Of a stretch of DNA of 36,564 nt, positions 1 through 7,836 are shown one piece after another. Where the stretch lies: contig JAGWTJ010000007.1 of NCBI GenBank assembly GCA_028869005.1, forward strand, positions 1 through 36,564, read 5' to 3'. The notes under the pieces were generated by a model. It made no database searches and was not told the DNA's origin. It saw only the letters and a list, made by a program, of their open reading frames with translations. The position numbers were made by a program, and so were the translations under genes. The stretch's first letter is position 1. Every line of letters starts with the position of its first letter. This DNA comes from Burkholderiales bacterium. Lineage in GTDB: Bacteria; Pseudomonadota; Gammaproteobacteria; Burkholderiales; Burkholderiaceae_C.

Positions 1-12
1 GGAGCTTCGAGA

Positions 13-2148
13 ATGACCGAACCCGTGTCCCATGCCCTGAACGGCACGATTGCCGTCGTCACCGTCGACAGTCCGCCGGTGAACACCCTGGCGCGCGAGG
101 TGCGTGCCGGCCTGAAGAAGAGCTTCGAGGCACTGCGCGGCGACCCTGCGGTGCAGGCCATCGTGCTGGCCTGCGCCGGTCGCACCTTCCTGTCCGGCGG
201 CGACATGCGCGAGTTCGAAACCGGCGTCCTCGAGCCCGGCTATCACGAGGTGCTGCGCCTGATCGAGGACAGCGCCGTGCCGGTGGTGGCCGCGCTGTAC
301 GGTTCGGTGATGGGCGGCGGGCTCGAAACCGCGATCGCCTGCCACTACCGCATCGCGCAGGGCAGCACCCGGCTCGGCCTGCCCGAGATCACGCTGGGCA
401 TCATTCCCGGCGCCGGTGGCACGCAGCGCATGCCGCGCCTGATCGGTCTCGAGCGCACGCTCGACATGGCGCTGTCGGGCAAGCCGCTCACCGCGGCCGA
501 CGCGCGCGCGATCGGGCTGGTCGACAGGACGGTCGATGCCGACGTGACCGCCGCCGCCGTGACCTGGGCGCGTGAACTGGTCGCCGCCGGCAAGGGGCCG
601 CGGCGCACGCGCGAGATGACGGTGGCCGGTGTGGCCGATGCCGGCGATGCGGCACGCATCGTCGCCGAGCGCCGCGCCGCCGCGGCCAGGTCGTTCAAGA
701 ACCGCGACGCCTACAACGTGCTGCTCGACGCCGTGCAGGCCGCCGCCGAGCTGCCGTTCGATCAGGGCATCGCACGCGAGCGCGAACTGTCCAATCGCGT
801 CGAGCGCGCGGTCGAGGGGCGCGCCTACCGGCACCTGTTCTTCGCCGAGCGCGAGCTGCGCAGGATCCCCGGGCTGCCGGCCGGCGTCGCGTCGCGCCGG
901 GTCGCGCGTGTGGGCATCGTCGGTGCCGGCACCATGGGCGGCGGCATCGCGATGTGTTTTGCCAACGCCGGCATCCCGGTGACGCTGGTCGATGCGAAGC
1001 CGGAAGCGCTGGAGCGCGGGCGCGCGACGATGCGCAAGAACTACGAGCGCTCGGTGGCGCGCGGCAGCCTCGACGCGCCGACCATGGAGCGGCGCCTGGC
1101 GCTGATCGCGACGACGCTGGACTACGCCGCTTTGGGCGATGCCGACCTGATCGTCGAAGCGGCTTTCGAGAGCATGGCGCTGAAGAAGGACATCTTCGCG
1201 CGCCTCGATGCGGTGGCGCGTCCCGGCGCGATCCTCGCCACCAACACCTCGACGCTGGACATCGACGAGATCGCCGCCGTGACGCAACGGCCGCAGGACG
1301 TGATCGGGCTGCACTTCTTCAGCCCGGCCAACGTCATGCGGCTGCTCGAGATCGTGCAGTGCGCCAAGACCGCGCCCGAGGTCGTGATGACCGCGCTCGA
1401 CGTCGCCAGGACGATCAAGAAGGTCGGCGTCGTCGCCAAAGTCTGCTACGGCTTCATCGGCAACCGCATGATGGATCCGTACGGCCGCGAGGCCGAGCGC
1501 TGCGTGCTCGAAGGTGCCACGCCGGCCGAGGTCGACGGCGCGCTCGAGGACTTCGGCATGGCGATGGGCATCCTGGCCGTGTACGACATGGCCGGCATCG
1601 ACATCGGCCACCTGACCCGCGTCGAACGGGCCCACCTGCTGCCGGCCGATCCGACCTTCTACCGCGCCACCGCGCTGCTCGTCGAGCGCGGCTGGCTCGG
1701 CCAGAAGAGCGGACGCGGCTACTACCGCTACGACGGCCCCGAGCGCCGGCGCACGCCCGACCCCGAGGCGATCGCGATGTTCGCCGCCGAGGCCGCGCGT
1801 CTCGGCGTGCCGCAGCGCAGGCCCGCGGCGCAGGAGATCCGCGAGCGCTGCCTGGTCGCGCTGATCAACGAGGGCGCGCGCATCCTGGAGGAGGGCGTCG
1901 CGATCCGCGCCTCCGACATCGACATCGTCTATACCGCCGGCTACGGTTTTCCGAGCTACCGCGGCGGCCCGATGTTCTATGCCGACACGGTCGGGCTGCA
2001 GGTCATCCTGGACAAGATCCTCGAGTTCCAGAAGGTGCTCGACCCGCAGTACTGGCAACCCGCGCCGCTGCTCGAGAAGCTGGCCCGCGAAGGTTCGAGC
2101 TTCGCGCGCTGGCAAGCCGAGTCATCCGCAACTTCCGATAGGGCATGA
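13..2148 (+). CDS. Bifunctional enoyl-CoA hydratase / 3-hydroxyacyl-CoA dehydrogenase (FadB/FadJ-like)
   Basis: 711 residues. It would hydrate trans-2-enoyl-CoA and then oxidise the 3-hydroxyacyl-CoA with NAD, two consecutive beta-oxidation steps in the cytoplasm. The N-terminal crotonase domain (about 1-190) keeps both catalytic glutamates, E105 in [10 protein letters not shown] and E125 in LGLPEITLG. The dehydrogenase domain starts near residue 295 with the dinucleotide motif GAGTMG (304-309); the expected catalytic His is H434 in GLHFFSPAN, and two C-terminal helical domains follow. Length matches the FadB/FadJ/peroxisomal multifunctional family. The ATG has GGAG 8 nt upstream, at the very edge of the window, so any upstream operon partner is unseen. 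The thiolase gene follows after 4 bp, which fits a beta-oxidation operon. The exact chain-length or ring substrate cannot be read from sequence; it could supply the hydratase step missing from the alicyclic cluster at 10-24 kb (inference). Confidence 0.93.
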   Translation: MTEPVSHALNGTIAVVTVDSPPVNTLAREVRAGLKKSFEALRGDPAVQAIVLACAGRTFLSGGDMREFETGVLEPGYHEVLRLIEDSAVPVVAALYGSVMGGGLETAIACHYRIAQGSTRLGLPEITLGIIPGAGGTQRMPRLIGLERTLDMALSGKPLTAADARAIGLVDRTVDADVTAAAVTWARELVAAGKGPRRTREMTVAGVADAGDAARIVAERRAAAARSFKNRDAYNVLLDAVQAAAELPFDQGIARERELSNRVERAVEGRAYRHLFFAERELRRIPGLPAGVASRRVARVGIVGAGTMGGGIAMCFANAGIPVTLVDAKPEALERGRATMRKNYERSVARGSLDAPTMERRLALIATTLDYAALGDADLIVEAAFESMALKKDIFARLDAVARPGAILATNTSTLDIDEIAAVTQRPQDVIGLHFFSPANVMRLLEIVQCAKTAPEVVMTALDVARTIKKVGVVAKVCYGFIGNRMMDPYGREAERCVLEGATPAEVDGALEDFGMAMGILAVYDMAGIDIGHLTRVERAHLLPADPTFYRATALLVERGWLGQKSGRGYYRYDGPERRRTPDPEAIAMFAAEAARLGVPQRRPAAQEIRERCLVALINEGARILEEGVAIRASDIDIVYTAGYGFPSYRGGPMFYADTVGLQVILDKILEFQKVLDPQYWQPAPLLEKLAREGSSFARWQAESSATSDRA

Positions 2149-2152
2149 GCTC

Positions 2153-3358
2153 ATGAGCAACGCATTCATTCCCTACGGCGCGTACTGGAGCACGCCGTTC
2201 GCCAAGTGGCAGGGCGCCCTGGCCAACCTGAACAGCATCCGCCTGGCGGCCGAAGTCGGTCGTCGTTTCCTGGATGCCAGGCCGATGGCGCGCGAGCGCA
2301 TCGACCTGGGCATCCTGGGCATCACCAACCCGCAGCCGGGCAGCTTCTACGGCCTGCCGTGGCTCACGGGCATGCTGGGGCTGGCGAGCGTCCCCGGTCC
2401 GACCGTGCAGCAGGCCTGCGCCACCAGCGCGCGCGCGCTGCAGATGGCGGCGGCCGAGATCGCGCTCGGCAGCGCCGCCTGCGCGCTCGTGGTCTGCGCC
2501 GACCGCATGTCCAACGGCCCGATCGTCTACTACCCCGACGCGACGGCGCCGGGCGGACGCGGCATCACCGAGGCGTGGACGCTGGACAACTTCGCCCACG
2601 ATCCCTTCGCCCGCAACGCGATGATCGACACCGCGGAGAACGCCTCGGCGCGCCTGGGCATCAGCAGCGCCGAACTCGACGCGGTGACGCTGGCCCGCTA
2701 CGCCCAGTACCAGGCGGCGCTGGCCGACGAGCGTGCCTTCCAGCGTCGCTACATGGTCGAGGCGCCGCTATCCGACTCGGGGTTCCGCAAGTCGAGCGGC
2801 GCGCTCGCGGCCGACGAGGGCATCTTCCCGACCACGGCCGAGGGCCTGGCCAAGCTCAAGCCGGTCAAGCCCGGCGGCACGCACAGCTTCGGCACGCAGA
2901 CCCATCCGGCCGACGGCAACGCCGGCATGATCGTGACCACGCGCGAGCAGGCGCGAGCGCTGTCGGCCGACACGGCGATCGAGATCGAACTGCTCGGCTT
3001 CGGCCAGGCGCGGGTCGAAAAGGGCTACATGCCGCTGGCGCCGGTGCCGGCCGCGCAGGCGGCGCTGCAGCAGGCCGGCCTGTCGATCGGCCAGGTCGAT
3101 GCCGTCAAGACGCACAACCCGTTCGCCGCCAACGACATCGCGTTCGCGCGCCAGACGGGCTTTGCGCTGGCGCGGATGAACAACTACGGCTGCTCGTTGA
3201 TCTGGGGCCACCCGCAGGGGCCCACGGGGCTGCGCTCGACGATCGAGCTGATCGAGGAACTGGTGCTGCGCGGCGGCGGCGTCGGCCTGTTCACGGGCTG
3301 CGCCGCGGGCGACTCGGGGATGGCGCTGGTGCTGCGTGTGTCCGGCGCTCGCGGCTGA
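2153..3358 (+). CDS. Thiolase-family acetyl-CoA acyltransferase, atypical clade
   Basis: 401 residues, ATG four bases after the upstream stop, so probably co-translated with the hydratase/dehydrogenase. Thiolases cleave 3-ketoacyl-CoA with CoA to acetyl-CoA and a shortened acyl-CoA. The nucleophilic Cys is C89 in QQACATSAR; the C-terminal GHPQGPTG block (about 352-359) and the acid/base Cys near residue 383 (CAAGDSG) are present. Two signature blocks deviate from classical thiolases: the usual NEAFA block reads HNPFAAND, and the usual GG before the GHP block reads NNYGCSLIWGHP. This places it in a divergent thiolase group and leaves open whether it cleaves, condenses or acts on an unusual acyl group. 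The frame is open upstream to 1979, but that part lies inside the preceding gene and encodes unconserved sequence, so the ATG at 2153 is preferred. Confidence 0.88.
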   Translation: MSNAFIPYGAYWSTPFAKWQGALANLNSIRLAAEVGRRFLDARPMARERIDLGILGITNPQPGSFYGLPWLTGMLGLASVPGPTVQQACATSARALQMAAAEIALGSAACALVVCADRMSNGPIVYYPDATAPGGRGITEAWTLDNFAHDPFARNAMIDTAENASARLGISSAELDAVTLARYAQYQAALADERAFQRRYMVEAPLSDSGFRKSSGALAADEGIFPTTAEGLAKLKPVKPGGTHSFGTQTHPADGNAGMIVTTREQARALSADTAIEIELLGFGQARVEKGYMPLAPVPAAQAALQQAGLSIGQVDAVKTHNPFAANDIAFARQTGFALARMNNYGCSLIWGHPQGPTGLRSTIELIEELVLRGGGVGLFTGCAAGDSGMALVLRVSGARG

Positions 3359-3380
3359 TGGGCTGATCGACGCGCTGCGA

Positions 3381-3761
3381 CTACGCCTCGCTGGCAAAGG
3401 CCAGCACATGGCCGTCGGGGTCCAGGGCGTAGGCCGCGGTGTGACCCCAACTGCGCGGGGCTAGCGGCGACAGTTCGCGGCCACCGGCGTCGAGCGCGCG
3501 CTGATGATGCACGTCGGGCCGCTCGACGATCAGGTACAGCTCGGCACGCGCGATGCCGCGCGCCAGCGCCGGGTCCGGCAGCGCGCTGCCCAGCAGCGAC
3601 TTGATCGCGCTCTCGGGCATGAGCCCGAGGACGGCGCCGCCCGGCAGCGCGAACTCGGTCATGCCCGGCACGTGCATACGCGCTTCGATGCCGAGCACGG
3701 CTTCGTAGAACTCCCGGCTGCGCTCCTGGTCCTCGACGTAGAGGATGAAGTGGCTCGCCAT
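3381..3761 (-). CDS. VOC-superfamily (glyoxalase/bleomycin-resistance-like) protein
   Basis: 126 residues. The two short VOC modules are visible: the opening strand-helix MASHFILYVEDQERSREFYE and the closing motif YALDPDGHVLAFA. Members of this superfamily are small metal-dependent lyases, isomerases or dioxygenases, or metal-free binding proteins; the substrate cannot be told here. It starts 5 bp after the stop of the SnoaL-like gene on the same strand, so the two form a reverse-strand pair. The frame is open upstream through that gene, but the ATG at 3761 gives the exact VOC N-terminus. It converges on the thiolase gene with a 22 bp gap. Confidence 0.8.
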   Translation of the reverse strand: MASHFILYVEDQERSREFYEAVLGIEARMHVPGMTEFALPGGAVLGLMPESAIKSLLGSALPDPALARGIARAELYLIVERPDVHHQRALDAGGRELSPLAPRSWGHTAAYALDPDGHVLAFASEA

Positions 3762-3766
3762 GCCGC

Positions 3767-4192
3767 TCAGGCCGGCTGCGGCAGGCTGTGCCACCAGATG
3801 CGAGCCACCGCGCAGCGGCTGGCGCCGAAGGTCGCTTGCAGGACGCCATCGAGCACCATGCGCGGCAGAGGATCGCCCGGTTGGCGCGCCACCAGGCTGG
3901 TGCCGGTGGATCGTGCCCAGATCCGGAACAGTTCCTCCGAGGCGACCTGATAGGTGGTGCGCCAGTGCGCGACGCCCGATGCCGGCGCCGTCGCCAGGAT
4001 CTCGAAGGCGACCTCGATGTCCTGCTGGAGTTGCACGCGCTTCCAGTACTCGACGAGCTGCTCGGCTCCGCGCTGAACCTGGAACGGCGTGTTGTGGTAC
4101 TCGCCGCTGGATTCGAACAGCGCCGCGAACAGGGCCGGCTCGCGTTGCTCCCATGCGGCCTTGTAGCCGCGCATGAAATCTTCGATGTTCAC
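3767..4192 (-). CDS. SnoaL-like / NTF2-like small protein
   Basis: 141 residues from a GTG start (complement of 4190-4192) preceded by AGG 5 nt upstream. The opening pattern (FMRGYKAAWEQREPALFAALFESSGEYHNTPF) is typical of the SnoaL/NTF2 cone fold: a helix carrying an xxWxxxD/E-type pattern followed by a strand with the YHNTPF block. HWRTTYQV and RIWARSTGTSLV fit later strands. Family members are small cyclases, dehydratases, isomerases or ligand-binding proteins; no function can be assigned. It is the first gene of a two-gene unit with the VOC protein, and an 8-bp inverted repeat lies 33 bp upstream of its start. A start further upstream would extend to 4333 but reads unconserved sequence. 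Confidence 0.72.
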   Translation of the reverse strand: MNIEDFMRGYKAAWEQREPALFAALFESSGEYHNTPFQVQRGAEQLVEYWKRVQLQQDIEVAFEILATAPASGVAHWRTTYQVASEELFRIWARSTGTSLVARQPGDPLPRMVLDGVLQATFGASRCAVARIWWHSLPQPA

Positions 4193-4224
4193 TGTGACCT
4201 CGCACGTTCGATGCGTGGGAATGG

Positions 4225-4248
4225 CCGATCGCTTGCGTCGGCGATCGG
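4225..4248. promoter_or_regulatory. Inverted repeat upstream of the SnoaL/VOC pair
   Basis: Perfect 8-bp arms, CCGATCGC and GCGATCGG, separated by 8 nt and located 33 bp upstream of the GTG at 4192 on the reverse strand. Arm spacing of about 16 bp centre to centre suits a dimeric DNA-binding protein; a transcribed hairpin is the alternative. No regulator gene adjoins it. Confidence 0.35.
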
Positions 4249-4437
4249 GCGCCGCCACGCTATGGATGTTCCGGAAGTGGTGCAAGTGATTCGTCGCGGC
4301 GGGGCGATGCTTCCCGGGTGAATCTAGCACCACGTGCGCCGGTGCGGCGGCGCCCCTTCGAAGCGCGCGCTACATTGACGCGGACACGCCGGCCCGGCCC
4401 GCTGCCGCGGCCGGCCTCCGGACCGACCACACGAGCG

Positions 4438-4903
4438 ATGGCCCAGGTGCAAGCCGAGAGCGTCTTCATCTCCTACCGCCGCGACTGCCGCCGAATCGGG
4501 CCAGAGGCTGCTCGGCAGCTGGCAGGCCGAGGTGCGCTACGACTGGGGCGATCGACACGCCGAGCGCATCGTGCTCGGGCGCCATGCCGGGGAGTTCACC
4601 GGCACGGTCACGTTCCTCGGCTTCGCACGACCGATGGAGAAGCTGCGCCTCGACGGCGGCAACCTTCACTTCGAGGCGCGCAGCCAGGAGTCGATGAACG
4701 GCGAGACGCGCGAAGCGGTGCGCGCCTACGCCGCCGAACTGCGCGGCCAGGCGCCCGGCAAAGTGCTCGCCTTTCGCATGCAGACGCGTGGCGGCTTCGG
4801 CAGCCATGCTCCGATCGAGTTCGCCGCGCGCCGCGTCGACGCCTCCGTGGCGGCGGGTGCGGCCAGTGAGGCCAGTGCGGCCGGCGCGACGGCCGGCGAC
4901 TAA
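4438..4903 (+). pseudogene. Remnant of a TIR-domain protein gene (internal deletion plus frameshift)
   Basis: The ATG at 4438 opens a frame reading MAQVQAESVFISYRRD, a textbook start of a TIR domain (first strand plus the FISYRRD box). After about position 4486 this frame turns into unconserved Arg-rich sequence. From about 4508 the +1 frame reads LLGSWQAEVRYDWGDRHAER and continues to the stop at 4903 as a plausible beta-rich domain (TVTFLGFAR, ETREAVRAYAAEL, FRMQTRGGFGSHAPIEFAARR). From memory, such a domain follows TIR domains in some proteobacterial proteins. The body of the TIR domain is therefore missing and the two ends are in different frames. A GTG at 4532 could start a separate 123-residue protein, but it would cut through the conserved GSWQAEV block. 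I infer a deleted, inactive gene; an independent small protein is the alternative. Confidence 0.55.
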
Positions 4904-4993
4904 GGAACTCCCGGCCGCGGCGCCGACTCAGTCCCGGATGGCGACGGAATTCGGTTGCGACGGCGCTGCGTTGCCGACGCGCGAGGACTGGCA

Positions 4994-6085
4994 TTGAACT
5001 CATGGACTGACCTGACCTGGTCGGCCGCTGTCGTGGTCGGCGCGGTGCTCGTCGCACTGATCGCGCATCGCGTCTCGTTCGGGCTTCTTGATCGCATCAC
5101 CCGGCGCACGAGCGCGAGCTGGGACGGATCGGCGGTGCGGCATACGCGCGGGCCGGCGGCACTCGCGCTGGCGCTGTTCGCCGTGCTGTTCGTCATGCCC
5201 GGTGCTCCGATGGACGAGGCGGTGCGCGATGCGCTGTCGCATGCGATCGCGGTCGGTCTCGTCGCCTGCGTCGCCTGGGCGGTGATCGCGCTGGTCGACG
5301 TCATCGAAGACGTGATGCGGGCGAAGTACCGCACCGACGTTGCGGACAATCTCCAGGCGCGGCGCGTGGCGACGCAGACGCAGGTGCTCAGGCGCGTGGT
5401 GGTCGTGGTGGTGAGCATCGTTGCGGTGGCCGTCGCGCTGATGACATTCCCGACCATTCGGCAGATCGGCACCAGCCTGCTCGCGTCGGCCGGACTGGCC
5501 GGCCTCGTGATCGGCATGGCGATGCGCCCGACGCTGTCCAACCTGCTGGCCGGCGTGCAGATTGCGCTGACGCAGCCGATCCGCCTGCAGGACGCCGTGA
5601 TCGTCGAAGGCGAGTGGGGCTGGATCGAGGAGATCACCACGACCTACGTCGTGGTCAAGATCTGGGACTGGCGGCGCCTGGTGCTGCCGCTGACCTACTT
5701 CGTCGACAAACCGTTCCAGAACTGGACGCGCAACACCGCGATGTTGCTCGGCTCGGTCTACCTGTACCTGGACTATCGCGTGCCGGTCGACGATCTGCGC
5801 GCCGAGTTGCGGCGCATCCTCGAGAGCACCGAGCTGTGGCGGGGCGAGGTCTGCGTGCTGCAGGTCAGCGACGCGCGCGAGCAGTGCGTCGAGCTGCGTG
5901 CACTGGCCGACGCCAAGGACTCGGGCACGGCGTGGGACCTGCGTTGCCTGATCCGCGAGAAGCTCATCGCCTACCTACAGCGGCAGCACCCCGACGCGCT
6001 GCCGCACCGGCGCGTGGAACTCGAGCGCGACGCGCCGGCGGCCGCGCCGATCACGCGCGTGCCGCGGCCGCAGTCCGGCGTCTGA
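4994..6085 (+). CDS. MscS-family mechanosensitive ion channel
   Basis: 363 residues from TTG at 4994, chosen because GAGG lies 8 nt upstream; a GTG at 4955 is the longer alternative. Membrane segments are at about 6-25, 53-70, 83-104 and 132-152. The pore helix follows at about 157-192 (IGTSLLASAGLAGLVIGMAMRPTLSNLLAGVQIALTQ), running straight into the MscS beta domain (RLQDAVIVEGEWGWIEEITTTYVVVKIWD...LPLTYFVDKPFQNWTR). The protein would sit in the inner membrane and release solutes on hypo-osmotic shock, with the C-terminal part cytoplasmic. It has one more pair of N-terminal helices than E. coli MscS, as in many YbdG-like relatives. It stands alone between the TIR relic and the permease. Confidence 0.9.
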   Translation: MNSWTDLTWSAAVVVGAVLVALIAHRVSFGLLDRITRRTSASWDGSAVRHTRGPAALALALFAVLFVMPGAPMDEAVRDALSHAIAVGLVACVAWAVIALVDVIEDVMRAKYRTDVADNLQARRVATQTQVLRRVVVVVVSIVAVAVALMTFPTIRQIGTSLLASAGLAGLVIGMAMRPTLSNLLAGVQIALTQPIRLQDAVIVEGEWGWIEEITTTYVVVKIWDWRRLVLPLTYFVDKPFQNWTRNTAMLLGSVYLYLDYRVPVDDLRAELRRILESTELWRGEVCVLQVSDAREQCVELRALADAKDSGTAWDLRCLIREKLIAYLQRQHPDALPHRRVELERDAPAAAPITRVPRPQSGV

Positions 6086-6251
6086 TGCCGATCAGGCCGA
6101 CCGGCACCGCTGTCGCCATGGCGAGCGGGGCGGGATCGGCAACTTCGATGAGCGAGACGCACAACGGCGGGCCGCGGCTGGTCAGGAGCGCGCATCGCCC
6201 TTGTGTGCCCTGCATCAAACGCGGCGCTCCTCCTGCCGAGCAAAATCGCGC

Positions 6252-6284
6252 GCCGCATTTCGATGCGGCCCCCGGGGAAACCCC
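6252..6284 (+). promoter_or_regulatory. Two adjacent hairpins in the leader of the APC permease
   Basis: GCCGCAT-TTCG-ATGCGGC (6252-6269) is a perfect 7-bp stem closed by a UUCG-type tetraloop, unusually stable as RNA. It is followed within a few bases by GGGG-AAA-CCCC (6274-6284). Both end about 25 nt before the permease ATG. They could be a leader element, an mRNA 5' stabiliser, or a terminator of the upstream unit; no U-tract follows. Confidence 0.4.
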
Positions 6285-6308
6285 AAGCATGCGAAAGGAA
6301 GCGCGCTC

Positions 6309-7790
6309 ATGTCCGAGACCTCCCACCACACGGCGCTGCGGCGCGATGCGCTCGGCGTCGCCGGCATCGTCTTCCTGGTGCTGGCGGCGGTGGCGCCGCT
6401 CACCGGCATCGTCGTCGTCGCCGGGCTGGCCATCGCTTTGGGCAACGGCGGCGGCACGCCGATGTCGTTCTTCATCGTCGCCGTCATCCTGCTGCTGTTC
6501 GCGCTCGGCTACGCGCAGATGTCCAAGCAGCTCGTCAGCGCCGGCGGCTTCTACGCCTTCGTCGTCAAGGGCCTCGGGCGGCGTGGCGGCCTGGTGGCGG
6601 GGCTGATCGCGACGCTCGGCTACAACTTCTTCGTCGTCGGCACGATCGGCACCAGCGGCTTCTTCATGCAGACCATCATCGCCCAGCTGACGGGGTTCGA
6701 CCTGCACTGGTACGCATGGGGCCTGCTGTCGATCGTCGTGTGCTACTGGATGGCACGCACCGGCATCGACTTCAGCTCCAAGGTGCTGGGCGTGTCGCTC
6801 GTGCTCGAGGTGGCGATCCTCGTCGTCTTCGACGTCGCGGTGTTCATGCAACACGGCTTCGACTCGGCGGCGCTCGCACCGAGCGCGGTCTTCTCGGGCT
6901 CGTTGCCGATCGGCCTGCTGCTGGCGGCCACGGGCTTCCTCGGCTTCGAGGCGACGGCGCTGTTCGGCGAGGAGGCGCGCGATCCGCTGAAGACGATCCC
7001 GCGTGCCACCTACACCGCCATCGTCGCGATCGGGCTGATCCTGGGCGTCACGACCTGGGCCGTCGTCACCGCGACCGGCGTGGAGCAGGCGCAGAAAGTC
7101 GCGCTCGCGCACCAGGCCGATGGCGACCTCGTGTTCGTCCTCGCCGCCAAGTACCTCGGCCCGGCGCTGACGACGCTGATGCAGATCCTGCTGCTGGTGA
7201 GCCTGTTCGCCGCCATGCTCGCGTTCCACAACGCGGCCACGCGCTACCTGTACGCGCTCGGTCGCGCGCGCGTGCTGCCGGCTGCGCTCGCGCGCACGCG
7301 CCCCAACGGCGCCCCGGCGCTGGCCGGAGCAGTGCAGGCGCTGTTCGCGGCGCTCGTGGCGGCCGCCTTTGCCGCCGCCGGGCTGGTGCCCATCCTGACC
7401 CTGGTGCCGGCCATGCTGGGCTTCGGCACGCTGTCCATCCTCATCCTGCAGGGCCTGGCCGCGCTGTCGATCGTGGTCTGGTTCCGGCGCCAGAACGACG
7501 CGCGCTGGTGGAGCACCTTCATCGCGCCCGGCATCGGCTTTCTCGGCATCCTGTCGATGGTCGTCCTGGCCATCGCCAACTTCAACGTCGTCGCCGGCTC
7601 CGACGAGCCCGCGATCCTGAGGCTGCCGCTGCTGCTGGTGGCGGCGCTGGTCGGCGGCCTCGTCTATGGCGCGTACCTGAAGTCGCGCCGGCCCGCGGTC
7701 TACGACGCGCTGGCGACCGACCTCGAGCGCTTCAACGTCCACGTCGCGCGCAGCGGGGAGGCGCCGCACATTCCCGAGCCGAACGTGTGA
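6309..7790 (+). CDS. APC-superfamily amino acid permease
   Basis: 493 residues with about twelve hydrophobic segments. ATG at 6309 has AAGGA nine bases upstream. The first helix (14-40) carries an unwound-helix-like stretch (AAVAPLTGIVVV) and the central consensus GFEATALFGEEARDP lies at 212-226, both typical of the APC family (cytoplasmic-membrane H+- or antiport-driven uptake of amino acids or related amines). The C-terminal tail after about 455 is short and cytoplasmic. Substrate cannot be assigned. No partner enzyme adjoins it on the same strand; the convergent genes are an acyl-CoA synthetase-like ligase and a Dabb protein. Confidence 0.9.
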   Translation: MSETSHHTALRRDALGVAGIVFLVLAAVAPLTGIVVVAGLAIALGNGGGTPMSFFIVAVILLLFALGYAQMSKQLVSAGGFYAFVVKGLGRRGGLVAGLIATLGYNFFVVGTIGTSGFFMQTIIAQLTGFDLHWYAWGLLSIVVCYWMARTGIDFSSKVLGVSLVLEVAILVVFDVAVFMQHGFDSAALAPSAVFSGSLPIGLLLAATGFLGFEATALFGEEARDPLKTIPRATYTAIVAIGLILGVTTWAVVTATGVEQAQKVALAHQADGDLVFVLAAKYLGPALTTLMQILLLVSLFAAMLAFHNAATRYLYALGRARVLPAALARTRPNGAPALAGAVQALFAALVAAAFAAAGLVPILTLVPAMLGFGTLSILILQGLAALSIVVWFRRQNDARWWSTFIAPGIGFLGILSMVVLAIANFNVVAGSDEPAILRLPLLLVAALVGGLVYGAYLKSRRPAVYDALATDLERFNVHVARSGEAPHIPEPNV

Positions 7791-7836
7791 GGCGGACCGG
7801 GAGGGCCGCCGGCGAGTCCCTGCATGGCGTCGCGGC

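Noticed and set aside
4466-4807. A 113-codon reverse-strand gene within the TIR relic
   Set aside because: No recognisable pattern, while the plus-strand frame shows TIR and beta-domain motifs.
6051-7769. A 572-codon reverse-strand frame antisense to the APC permease
   Set aside because: Arg/Gln/His-rich shadow sequence; the plus strand encodes a full twelve-helix transporter.
7791-7810. GGCGG...CCGCC stem between the permease and the ligase as a terminator
   Set aside because: Only five base pairs around a GC-rich loop and no T-tract; too weak to separate from background in DNA this rich in G and C.
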